Assembly (NCBI GenBank): GCA_026014515.1
Contig: JAOZIG010000382.1
Coordinates: forward strand, 1-8,156
Length of the DNA stretch: 8,156 bases
Direction: 5' to 3'
From: Candidatus Bathyarchaeota archaeon
GTDB lineage: Archaea > Thermoproteota > Bathyarchaeia > TCS64
The translations under genes and the position numbers were made by a program. The number at the start of each line of letters is the position of its first letter. Position 1 is the stretch's first letter. Below the pieces are notes generated by a model. The model had not been told where the DNA came from and searched no databases. It worked only from the letters and a program-made list of their open reading frames with translations. Positions 1-5,997 of this stretch are shown here, in pieces.

Positions 1-276
1 ACAATATACAAGATACCCTATGGAAAACTCACAAGCTATGGGATACTGGCAAAAAACATCAAAAAACCAAAAGCATCAAGAGCTGTCGGTAACGCGGTAG
101 GCGAGAACCCAATATGCATAATCATCCCATGCCATCGTGTGGTCTGGAATAACGGAGGCATCGGAGGCTTCGGTAATGGCTTGCATCGGAAACGATTCCT
201 CCTAGATATAGAAGGTATTCTTCCAAGCAATAAAGAGGGCTCAGAGAAAGGCATTGATCTCCGAGAATATTTCTAG
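1..276 (+). CDS. ogt: Methylated-DNA--protein-cysteine methyltransferase (O6-alkylguanine-DNA alkyltransferase), C-terminal part
   Basis: This suicide repair protein transfers the alkyl group from O6-alkylguanine in DNA to its own cysteine. The frame is open from the first base, so the N-terminus lies outside the window; 91 residues remain, ending at TAG 274-276. The fragment starts in the DNA-binding helix-turn-helix part (IPYGKLTSYGILA, with the arginine-finger region KASRAVGNAVG), then has the Asn hinge and the active site IPCHRV (Cys at fragment residue 44, codon 130-132), and the glycine-rich tail GGIGGFGNGL followed by KRFLLDIEG. All C-terminal-domain hallmarks are intact. The stop lies only 36 nt before the preferred start of the MlrC-like gene on the same strand, so read-through transcription is possible, although that gene appears to have its own TATA-like box. 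The ogt symbol is a family-level choice. Confidence 0.93.
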   Translation, partial: TIYKIPYGKLTSYGILAKNIKKPKASRAVGNAVGENPICIIIPCHRVVWNNGGIGGFGNGLHRKRFLLDIEGILPSNKEGSEKGIDLREYF

Positions 277-282
277 TATATG

Positions 283-288
283 TTAAAA
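283..288 (+). promoter_or_regulatory. TATA-like box of the MlrC-like gene
   Basis: TTAAAA is centred about 27 nt before ATG 313, the distance expected for a leaderless archaeal transcript. It lies just after the stop of the alkyltransferase gene. It supports ATG 313 over the in-frame ATG at 280, which would lie upstream of this box. This is pattern-based inference only. Confidence 0.4.
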
Positions 289-312
289 CCTAAAAACACC
301 TCATTTACAGGT

Positions 313-1815
313 ATGAGAATCTTAACAGGTGCAATAAGTCACGAGACCAATGTACTCTCAAATATCAAAACCGACATAGAAGAGTTCAAGAAAAGAAGAC
401 TCCTCTACGGACAAGATATAATCAAAGAGTTTGATGGCACAAAGAGCCCAGCAGGAGGAATCCTAGAAGGCTGCAAAGAAAATGGATATGAAGTGATCCC
501 CACGGTATTTGCCTCAGCAACTCCCTCTGGAACCATCACCGCAGAAGCATTTGATACCTTACTTAATGCAATATTGGATGGCGTAAAAGCCAACAAAGAC
601 CTAGATGCAGTGGTATTACATCTACACGGAGCAGGGGTAAGCGAGAAATACCCAGACATTGAAGGCAAGGTACTAAGCGAGGTACGCAAACTAATCGGCA
701 ATAAACCCCTTGTAGCCACATTCGACTACCATGCCAACTATACTCAGGAGATGATAGACTCCGCAGATATGCTAATAGGATATGACACCTACCCCCATAT
801 TGATGGGTATGAAAGAGGCGTGGAAGCCGTCAATCTCACCAAGAAGATGCTAGATGGAAAACTCAAACCTACCCTTGGATTTACACAGCCACCAATGCTG
901 CCTGCACTCCAGGTTCAGTTTACAGGAAAACATCCTATGAAAACACTACTGGACGAAGCACATAGAATGGAAAAACTACCCGGAGTAGAGACCATAACAG
1001 TAGCAGCAGGTTTCCCATGGAGCGATATAACTGAGGCGGGAATGAGTTTCATAGTAACCACCAATAACGACCAAGAACTAGCGGATAAACTAGCCAAAGA
1101 ACTCCATGATATGACATGGAATATGCGCAGAGACTTCCTAGTAACACCTGTACCACTACGACAAGCCCTGAGACACGTGAAAAACACAACAGATGGCCCA
1201 ATAATACTAGCAGATATAGGGGACAACCCCGGCGGAGGATCACCCGAAGATGGCACAGTGGTTCTCAAAGCCATGATAGAGGAGAAGCTATCAGGAGGAG
1301 TCTTTGCTTTGATCTGGGACCCGGCAGCGGTAGAGAAATCAATCACTGCCGGTCTTGGTAAGATGGTTAAGGTGAGTCTTGGTGGTCATACTGATGACCT
1401 GCACGGTACGCCATACGATGTCGAGGGTAAGGTGAAACATATCAGTGATGGCATGTTCATCTCCAATGGACCCATGGGTAAAGGCGTCCCTGAGGACATG
1501 GGTCAAACAGTGATACTTGATATCGGTGGAAACGATGTCATTGTGACAAGCAAACGATTACAGCCACTGGACTTAACACTCTACAGATCACTGGGGATAA
1601 CACCAGAAGAACAAAAGTTCATCATAGTGAAATCAAGTGTCCACTACCGGGCAGCCCACACACCTATCGCCAAAGAGATAATTGAACTAGACACCCCCGG
1701 ATTAACAAGTCCACGATTAGCCGGTTTCGGGTTCAAGAACATACGACGCCCAATATTCCCGTTGGATGTTGAGATGCTTGGAATCACCGAGCTAAAGTCC
1801 ATGGATGAGGAGTAA
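313..1815 (+). CDS. M81 family metallopeptidase, MlrC (microcystinase C)-like
   Basis: This is a predicted zinc-dependent hydrolase of the MlrC family, best known from the enzyme that cleaves linearised microcystin fragments; the substrate in archaea is unknown. From ATG 313 it is 500 residues, normal for the family, and begins MRILTGAISHETN, the usual family N-terminus. An in-frame ATG at 280 would add 11 residues with no homology feel. Numbered from ATG 280, likely metal ligands are Glu22 (HETN), Asp149 and His151 (FDYHAN) and His173 (YPHID); the 2- and 22-residue spacings match the family as I remember it. Upstream of these is VVLHLHGAG; the C-terminal half has DIGDNPGGGSPEDGT and KSSVHYRAAH. 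No signal peptide is seen, so it should be cytoplasmic. Its TAA directly abuts the stop of the converging glycosyltransferase gene. Glycine codon use shifts sharply near 1345. Family assignment is firm; the substrate is open. Confidence 0.9.
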   Translation: MRILTGAISHETNVLSNIKTDIEEFKKRRLLYGQDIIKEFDGTKSPAGGILEGCKENGYEVIPTVFASATPSGTITAEAFDTLLNAILDGVKANKDLDAVVLHLHGAGVSEKYPDIEGKVLSEVRKLIGNKPLVATFDYHANYTQEMIDSADMLIGYDTYPHIDGYERGVEAVNLTKKMLDGKLKPTLGFTQPPMLPALQVQFTGKHPMKTLLDEAHRMEKLPGVETITVAAGFPWSDITEAGMSFIVTTNNDQELADKLAKELHDMTWNMRRDFLVTPVPLRQALRHVKNTTDGPIILADIGDNPGGGSPEDGTVVLKAMIEEKLSGGVFALIWDPAAVEKSITAGLGKMVKVSLGGHTDDLHGTPYDVEGKVKHISDGMFISNGPMGKGVPEDMGQTVILDIGGNDVIVTSKRLQPLDLTLYRSLGITPEEQKFIIVKSSVHYRAAHTPIAKEIIELDTPGLTSPRLAGFGFKNIRRPIFPLDVEMLGITELKSMDEE

Positions 1816-2877
1816 TCAGCTTCCTCTCTTCTTGTATTCTTTGAGATGCAGGTCAATCACGTGCTGTATCTCATGAGTTTTTTTCACATAATCATATCCT
1901 AGAGTACCTTTTTTTCTCCACGCATCATCCTCCAGAAGTTGTTTCAATCCAGTGTAGAGATCGTGCTTGGAGATATGAAAACCGAAACTTGAGGCAAATC
2001 CATCAGGGTCATGAGGACTTAAGATACTGCAGCCATGTGCAGCGGCTTCAAGAAATGAGACTGGTAGACATTCACTAACACTGGTATTCACGAGAATCCA
2101 AGACTCGGAAAGCATTTTTTCCTTTTCATTACCATTGATGAATCCCGGGAGACTAAGATTATTGACCCCACTATATTTTGAGCGAATCCGTTCATCACTC
2201 AATGGATCATGAGATGCTCCCGCGGCTATAAAATTCACATCATGAAACTCTTTCGCCAGCCGCATGAAGCACTCAGGGTCTTTCTCTCCATCAAAACGTC
2301 CCAGAAAGAGAACCTTCGGTATCTCGGTTTTCTCTGGTATCTTGCTTGGTACTTTAACAGGGTTCGGCAGAAATGTGGGGGAATAGTCGAGACCATACAT
2401 GTCACGTGTTTTTTCAATAGTATATTTTGCCTGACAATATACATGATTAAGATTCTTGACGCATTGCCTGACCCGAGGATCAACCACCGTATTATAGATT
2501 CTACGCCTCAATGGGTAAAACCGGTTAACCTTCTCCCAATCCTCAGAAGTCTTCGGATTCTGACATGTTAAAAGATGAGCCCCTAGACATGCCTTCTTCG
2601 CCAACCATGTCCCAAGCGATAAATCCTGACTATGATAGATATCTGCTTCAATCCTACGGAGAAGCCCTCCTATCAGAGGGTATTCTGCCATTGGAAAACC
2701 ATACACATCAACTCCATCAATATTCTCGCATCTGCTCTGACCCGAACCAAGAGGTACAACGGCGGAGACCTGTTCTCCACGTTTCACCAGCTCTGACGCA
2801 ATATCTCTTGTAGCCTTACCTATACCACCGTACTTGCCCCACGCGAAGTATTCGAGAGCAATGAAACAGACATGCAT
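1816..2877 (-). CDS. Glycosyltransferase, family 4 (GT-B fold)
   Basis: This 353-residue protein should transfer a sugar from a nucleotide-sugar donor with retention of configuration; acceptor and sugar cannot be read from the sequence. The N-terminal Rossmann domain carries the GT4 acceptor-side loop KYGGIGKATRDIASEL (residues 15-30). The C-terminal donor domain starts near VLFLGRFDGEKDP (189-201), continues with LPGFING (243-249) and holds the EX7E signature at Glu269 and Glu277 (ECLPVSFLE). No signal peptide or membrane segment is seen, so it is likely cytosolic or peripheral at the membrane. ATG 2877 is well placed at the family N-terminus, with no Shine-Dalgarno and a TATA-like element about 30 nt upstream. 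It diverges from a second GT4 gene, suggesting a shared glycan pathway (inference). Its TGA abuts the MlrC gene's TAA with no spacer. Confidence 0.9.
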   Translation of the reverse strand: MHVCFIALEYFAWGKYGGIGKATRDIASELVKRGEQVSAVVPLGSGQSRCENIDGVDVYGFPMAEYPLIGGLLRRIEADIYHSQDLSLGTWLAKKACLGAHLLTCQNPKTSEDWEKVNRFYPLRRRIYNTVVDPRVRQCVKNLNHVYCQAKYTIEKTRDMYGLDYSPTFLPNPVKVPSKIPEKTEIPKVLFLGRFDGEKDPECFMRLAKEFHDVNFIAAGASHDPLSDERIRSKYSGVNNLSLPGFINGNEKEKMLSESWILVNTSVSECLPVSFLEAAAHGCSILSPHDPDGFASSFGFHISKHDLYTGLKQLLEDDAWRKKGTLGYDYVKKTHEIQHVIDLHLKEYKKRGS

Positions 2878-2884
2878 AGATATC

Positions 2885-2893
2885 TATTAATTT
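2885..2893 (+). promoter_or_regulatory. TATA-like box of the plus-strand GT4 gene
   Basis: TATTAATTT is centred 28 nt before GTG 2917, the spacing expected for a leaderless archaeal message. It sits in the 39-bp divergent spacer and would lie inside the coding region if the upstream ATG 2872 were the true start. Confidence 0.4.
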
Positions 2894-2902
2894 CTATTGA
2901 AA

Positions 2903-2911
2903 CTATTATTT
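2903..2911 (-). promoter_or_regulatory. TATA-like box of the minus-strand GT4 gene
   Basis: On the minus strand this reads AAATAATAG, centred about 30 nt before ATG 2877. Together with the box at 2885-2893 it makes the divergent spacer a pair of interlocked, face-to-face promoters, so transcription of the two glycosyltransferases may be coupled or mutually exclusive (inference). Confidence 0.35.
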
Positions 2912-2916
2912 CAGAT

Positions 2917-4026
2917 GTGGCACAAGTAGCAGTTCTAACCCCCAGCTTCCCCCGATACAAGGATGACTACCATGGAGTATTCATCAAAGAGCTATGTGAT
3001 AACCTCTCAAAACATGTAACCCTTGAGATTATAGCACCAAGAACAAGAACACTACACCCAAGCACAAGCAACTACCAGGTTCACAGGTTCCCCTACATGC
3101 CATCCCAGAGAATGGAGTATATCGCGGAAGCAACCATGAAGAACGCCTCAAAACTGATCACAGCATGTTTACCTGCATACATAGCTTCTGCCTATCTCCA
3201 AGTTCTAAAAAATAATGCCCAACTGATTCACACTCACCTAGCAATACCATTAGGAGCCCTAGCAGCAATCAATCCAAGAAAAACGCCACAACTCATAACC
3301 TGTCATGGAAGCGATATCACTTATCCCATGGAAAATCATTTTTTCTTACCAATAACTCGGAGAACACTGAGAAAAGCAGATCACATAGCTACGGTGTCCC
3401 ATTATATCAAAGAACAAGCCATCAAACTAGGCGCACCACCAGAAAAAACCGAGACCATCTACCTCGGTGTAGATATCAATCGATTCACGCCAAAAAAAGA
3501 CAACGAAACAGTAACGATTGGTACACTTGGAAGACTTGTACGTGAGAAAAACATAGACGAGCTATTATATGCCGCAAAACTGCTCACAGAAAAAACAGAT
3601 TTTCAGTTGCTTATTGGGGGAGATGGTCCTGAGAAGCATCGACTGGAGAAACTAGCATCAAAACTTGGGATTGAAGCTGAGTTTCTAGGAAGAGTTCATG
3701 ATCCAGCAGGGTTTCATCAGAGGTTAGATGTATTTGTATTAGCTTCAAGACGGGAAGGATTATCCATTTCATTGCAAGAAGCAATGTCCTGTGGTGCAGT
3801 GCCCGTTGCTGTGAATGGTTATGGGTGTAAAGAGATTCTCTCTGATGAAGCCAATGGTTATCTCTATAAAACGGGCGATCATGAAATGCTTGCCCAAAGA
3901 ATACTTGATGCTATTGAGAATCCCTCGCTAGGTCGAGACGCAAGAACCACTATAGTTCAACGATTTAACAGTAAAAATGCGGCTCAAAGATACCTTGAGT
4001 TATACAGGGAGCTGGGCATATCTTAA
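2917..4026 (+). CDS. Glycosyltransferase, family 4 (GT-B fold)
   Basis: This is a retaining nucleotide-sugar glycosyltransferase, 369 residues from GTG 2917. The N-terminus VAQVAVLTPSFPRYKDDYHG is the usual family opening, so GTG 2917 is preferred; ATG 2872 would add 15 unrelated residues and overlap the start of the divergent gene by 6 bp. Numbered from GTG: HGSDI (130-134) in the N-terminal domain, SHYI (161-164) and GVDINRF (184-190) at the domain junction, LGRLVREKNI (204-213), GGDGPE (234-239), and the EX7E motif at Glu280 and Glu288 (EGLSISLQE) in the donor-binding domain. No membrane segment is seen. It resembles GT4 enzymes that build polysaccharides, N-glycans or glycolipids, but the acceptor is unknown. 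rnhB follows after 26 nt and has its own TATA-like box. Codon choice drifts from A/C-ending towards more T-ending in the 3' third. Confidence 0.9.
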   Translation: MAQVAVLTPSFPRYKDDYHGVFIKELCDNLSKHVTLEIIAPRTRTLHPSTSNYQVHRFPYMPSQRMEYIAEATMKNASKLITACLPAYIASAYLQVLKNNAQLIHTHLAIPLGALAAINPRKTPQLITCHGSDITYPMENHFFLPITRRTLRKADHIATVSHYIKEQAIKLGAPPEKTETIYLGVDINRFTPKKDNETVTIGTLGRLVREKNIDELLYAAKLLTEKTDFQLLIGGDGPEKHRLEKLASKLGIEAEFLGRVHDPAGFHQRLDVFVLASRREGLSISLQEAMSCGAVPVAVNGYGCKEILSDEANGYLYKTGDHEMLAQRILDAIENPSLGRDARTTIVQRFNSKNAAQRYLELYRELGIS

Positions 4027-4029
4027 AAA
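4022..4029 (+). promoter_or_regulatory. TATA-like box of rnhB
   Basis: CTTAAAAA overlaps the stop codon of the upstream glycosyltransferase gene and is centred about 27 nt before ATG 4053. The spacing suits leaderless transcription from ATG 4053 and argues against the upstream TTG at 4044. Confidence 0.4.
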
Positions 4030-4052
4030 CTGAAACCGTTCAATTGATTCCG

Positions 4053-4706
4053 ATGAGAGTCGCGGGAGTAGACGAAGCCGGAAGAGGATGTGCCATAGGA
4101 CCCCTCGTAGTAGCTGCAGCGGTATTCAAGGAAGAGACGCTTCCAATACTCAGAGAAATAGGTGTCAAGGATAGTAAGAAATTATCAGCGAAAAAAAGGG
4201 AAAAACTTGAGATAGAAATCAAGGAACTCGCCCTTGATTATAGGCTATTTGAGATACAGCCACGTGTTATAGATAAGGTAGTCTTCCGAAGCATACCTCT
4301 TAGACGCCTTAATTATCTTGAAACCATGGTGATGGCGAAACTCATCAGAGAGCTCAAACCAGACCTAGTTCATATGGACCCACCTGACGTAGATAACCTG
4401 AGATGCGCCGAACAGGTGCAGTCGGTCATCAAGTATAAAATGGATGTAATCTGCGAGCCCAAGGCAGATCACAAATATGTCTCCACAGGTGCAGCCTCTA
4501 TACTAGCAAAGGTTAGACGCGACCAAAGAATCAAGGAGCTGAGAGAGCTGCATGGTGATTTCAACTCGGGATACTCAAGTGACAAGAAAACTCAGCAATT
4601 CATTGAGGAATATTTTTCGGATAACAATGAGTGCCCTGATTATATGAGAGCTTCATGGAGTACTGTTCAGAGACACTTGAAGCCCTTTAAACAGATGAAG
4701 CTATGA
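4053..4706 (+). CDS. rnhB: Ribonuclease HII
   Basis: This enzyme cuts the RNA strand of RNA-DNA hybrids and removes ribonucleotides misinserted in DNA. From ATG 4053 it is 217 residues and opens MRVAGVDEAGRGCAIGPLVVAA, placing the catalytic DE pair at Asp7 and Glu8 as in archaeal homologues. The other acidic residues are Asp109 (HMDPPD) and Asp139 (PKADHKY), the 30-residue gap between them matching the archaeal enzymes. GVKDSKKLS and GAASILAKVRRD are further family hallmarks, followed by SGYSSD. An in-frame TTG at 4044 would add three residues and is less likely. No Shine-Dalgarno is seen. Its last 20 nt overlap the 3' end of the oppositely directed flpA gene. Confidence 0.96.
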   Translation: MRVAGVDEAGRGCAIGPLVVAAAVFKEETLPILREIGVKDSKKLSAKKREKLEIEIKELALDYRLFEIQPRVIDKVVFRSIPLRRLNYLETMVMAKLIRELKPDLVHMDPPDVDNLRCAEQVQSVIKYKMDVICEPKADHKYVSTGAASILAKVRRDQRIKELRELHGDFNSGYSSDKKTQQFIEEYFSDNNECPDYMRASWSTVQRHLKPFKQMKL

Positions 4707-5367
4707 CCATAGCGTGATCTTTCTCAAAAGGATCGAGAACAATCAATTCATGCACCTTATACCCAGATTCCTCGATTATCCGCACCTGATCCGTATAGAC
4801 ATCCTTGGGTTTCTCACGTACATCAACGCTACGGGATTTGATTGTCAACATAAACCATCCTCCCTTCTTAAGGAAGTGATCAGCGTTCTTCACGATTATC
4901 TCGGCTTGATCCGGCTGAGCTACATCCGCGAACACTACATCAACCAATGGGACATAAGCTGAATAGCTTGAGGGGTCACGTGCATCTCCTAGAATTGGTG
5001 ATAGATTCTTTCTATTTTTCGTTACTTTATCCAATAGGTCTCTCATGGAGCGTGGGGCAAAGTCTAGCCCCCAGACATGCCCTTCTTCACCGATGATATC
5101 TGAGACGTGGCTTACTGTTGTCCCTGATGCGACACCAAGATACAATACCTTTGAATCTGGCATGATGGGCATTTTTTGAATATTTTTGAGAATTACTGCA
5201 CCTAGTTTGCTACGGGTAGGGTTCCAGCTACGATACTCGATGTCTTCAACATTGAATACAGGTTCACCGTAGTAGGTTATTCCCGGGGTCAGGTTTTTTG
5301 TTGCTAGAATCTCTTGGTTGCCATTCACAAGCATGTATATGGATGGAAATATCTCCCGTATCTGCAT
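4687..5367 (-). CDS. flpA: Fibrillarin-like rRNA/tRNA 2'-O-methyltransferase
   Basis: This is the catalytic subunit of box C/D ribonucleoproteins: with L7Ae, Nop5 and a guide RNA it methylates ribose 2'-OH groups in rRNA and tRNA using S-adenosylmethionine. The 226 residues are typical of archaeal fibrillarin. After a small N-terminal domain comes YRSWNPTRSKLGAVIL (45-60), the SAM-binding loop LYLGVASGTTVSH (75-87), the ribose-binding acidic position in LDFAPR (101-106), DAR (128-130), ADVAQPDQAE (147-156) and TIKSRS (175-180), ending in EKDHAMV. The expected K-D-K-H tetrad appears as Lys54, Asp148, Lys177 and His218. ATG 5367 has no Shine-Dalgarno. The four-cysteine ORF ends 32 nt upstream on the same strand, so the two are probably co-transcribed. 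nop5, often the neighbour of flpA in archaea, is absent from this window. The gene end overlaps rnhB by 20 nt. Confidence 0.97.
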   Translation of the reverse strand: MQIREIFPSIYMLVNGNQEILATKNLTPGITYYGEPVFNVEDIEYRSWNPTRSKLGAVILKNIQKMPIMPDSKVLYLGVASGTTVSHVSDIIGEEGHVWGLDFAPRSMRDLLDKVTKNRKNLSPILGDARDPSSYSAYVPLVDVVFADVAQPDQAEIIVKNADHFLKKGGWFMLTIKSRSVDVREKPKDVYTDQVRIIEESGYKVHELIVLDPFEKDHAMVIASSV

Positions 5368-5399
5368 CAGAGTTCAATACGAATAAACAGGCACCGGAT

Positions 5400-5663
5400 T
5401 TAAGGTTGTGTGGCCTCGACGTCGGTTGTCATCATCTTGGCTTGATCTACTGCTAGTTTCTGTAGCCACGTGATTGGTGTTTGTAGTTCGTTCATTCTTT
5501 TTGCGAAGTGGTGACAGTTGATGTAGGCTGGTGATTTGCATACTCTGGTGAAGAAGTCTTTGGTGATAGGTACGTCACAATCATGTAGGAATGGACAGTC
5601 TTTTTTGTTGAATTTTTCTTGTATGGCTTCTGATAGCGTAGACAAGTTCCTCACCTGAATCAT
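5400..5663 (-). CDS. Small four-cysteine protein of unknown function
   Basis: I do not recognise a named family. The 87-residue protein has four cysteines, Cys23, Cys29, Cys42 and Cys50, in the pattern C-x5-C-x12-C-x7-C, the last followed by His-His. This spacing could bind zinc or an iron-sulfur cluster (inference). The segment between the first and last cysteine (CPFLHDCDVPITKDFFTRVC then KSPAYINC) resembles small archaeal proteins I recall only as uncharacterised. There is no signal peptide or membrane segment, so it should be cytosolic. ATG 5663 has no Shine-Dalgarno; a weak TATA-like TCTAAAT lies about 21 nt upstream. It precedes flpA by 32 nt on the same strand and probably shares its transcript, which would hint at a role near RNA modification or translation, though adjacency alone is weak evidence. 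Confidence 0.7.
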   Translation of the reverse strand: MIQVRNLSTLSEAIQEKFNKKDCPFLHDCDVPITKDFFTRVCKSPAYINCHHFAKRMNELQTPITWLQKLAVDQAKMMTTDVEATQP

Positions 5664-5725
5664 TCTTGGGGCTCGGTGGTATTTAGATGTGTTCCTTGTT
5701 TGTAGTAGTTATTTCTGATATAGAG

Positions 5726-5744
5726 TTTCATTCTATCAATGAAA
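5726..5744. repeat. Short inverted repeat in the spacer between tRNA-Ile and the four-cysteine gene
   Basis: Arms TTTCATT and AATGAAA (7 bp, perfect) flank the 5-nt loop CTATC. The stem is A/T-rich and no clear T-run follows, so it is a poor intrinsic terminator. It may be chance in this A/T-rich spacer (5664-5870), which otherwise holds no gene I can support. Confidence 0.3.
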
Positions 5745-5870
5745 TATGTAAAATAATTGTTCTATATTCACGGTTATTTACAGGTATTTGCATTAATATT
5801 GATATGTATATATTATTTCCCATATTTATTTACTTCAATACATTATTGCATGGTTTTGTAAAATTGAAGG

Positions 5871-5945
5871 TGGGCCCGCTGAGATTTGAACTCAGGACCT
5901 TCTGATTATCAGTCAGACGCCATAACCGTTCTAGGCCACGGGCCC
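5871..5945 (-). tRNA. tRNA-Ile (anticodon GAU)
   Basis: Read on the minus strand, the 75 nt fold as a full cloverleaf: acceptor GGGCCCG/CGGGCCC, U8 and G9, D stem GCC/GGC, anticodon stem UCUGA/UCAGA with the 7-nt loop CUGAUAA (anticodon GAU), a 5-nt variable loop AGGUC, T stem CUGAG/CUCAG with loop UUCAAAU, and discriminator A. All acceptor, anticodon and T-stem pairs are Watson-Crick. CCA is not encoded (CC is followed by T), and there is no intron. A run of four Ts about 8 nt past the 3' end is a possible weak terminator. A TATA-like box lies about 32 nt upstream. Confidence 0.97.
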
Positions 5946-5973
5946 GCGCAACAGCATTGATAGCATATCTCAA

Positions 5974-5981
5974 TTAAATAT
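5974..5981 (-). promoter_or_regulatory. TATA-like box of tRNA-Ile
   Basis: On the minus strand this reads ATATTTAA, centred about 32 nt before the tRNA 5' end. That predicts a transcript with a leader of a few nucleotides removed by RNase P. It lies in the 52-nt gap between the surface-protein stop and the tRNA, so the tRNA probably has its own promoter. Confidence 0.5.
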
Positions 5982-5997
5982 GTTACTCCTCGGACCG

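Noticed and set aside
915..1346. 143-residue minus-strand ORF inside the MlrC gene
   Set aside because: It is an antisense shadow of a strongly supported coding region, with a serine-rich, family-less protein.
2209..2571. 120-residue plus-strand ORF opposite the GT4 gene
   Set aside because: It is a shadow of the minus-strand glycosyltransferase whose motifs are intact through this stretch.
2872..2916. ATG 2872 as start of the plus-strand GT4
   Set aside because: The extra 15 residues do not look like the family N-terminus, overlap the divergent gene and lie upstream of the TATA-like box.
5664..5870. Box C/D guide RNA near flpA
   Set aside because: I could not find a C box (RTGATGA) with a correctly spaced D box (CTGA) on either strand.
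5687..5905. 72-residue plus-strand ORF ending GPLRFELRTF
   Set aside because: Its 3' part is the antisense of tRNA-Ile, a classic false ORF, and the rest crosses an A/T-rich spacer with no coding character.
5871..5945. tRNA-Ile as integration site of a mobile element
   Set aside because: No duplicated tRNA 3' end, integrase or transposase gene is visible in the window.
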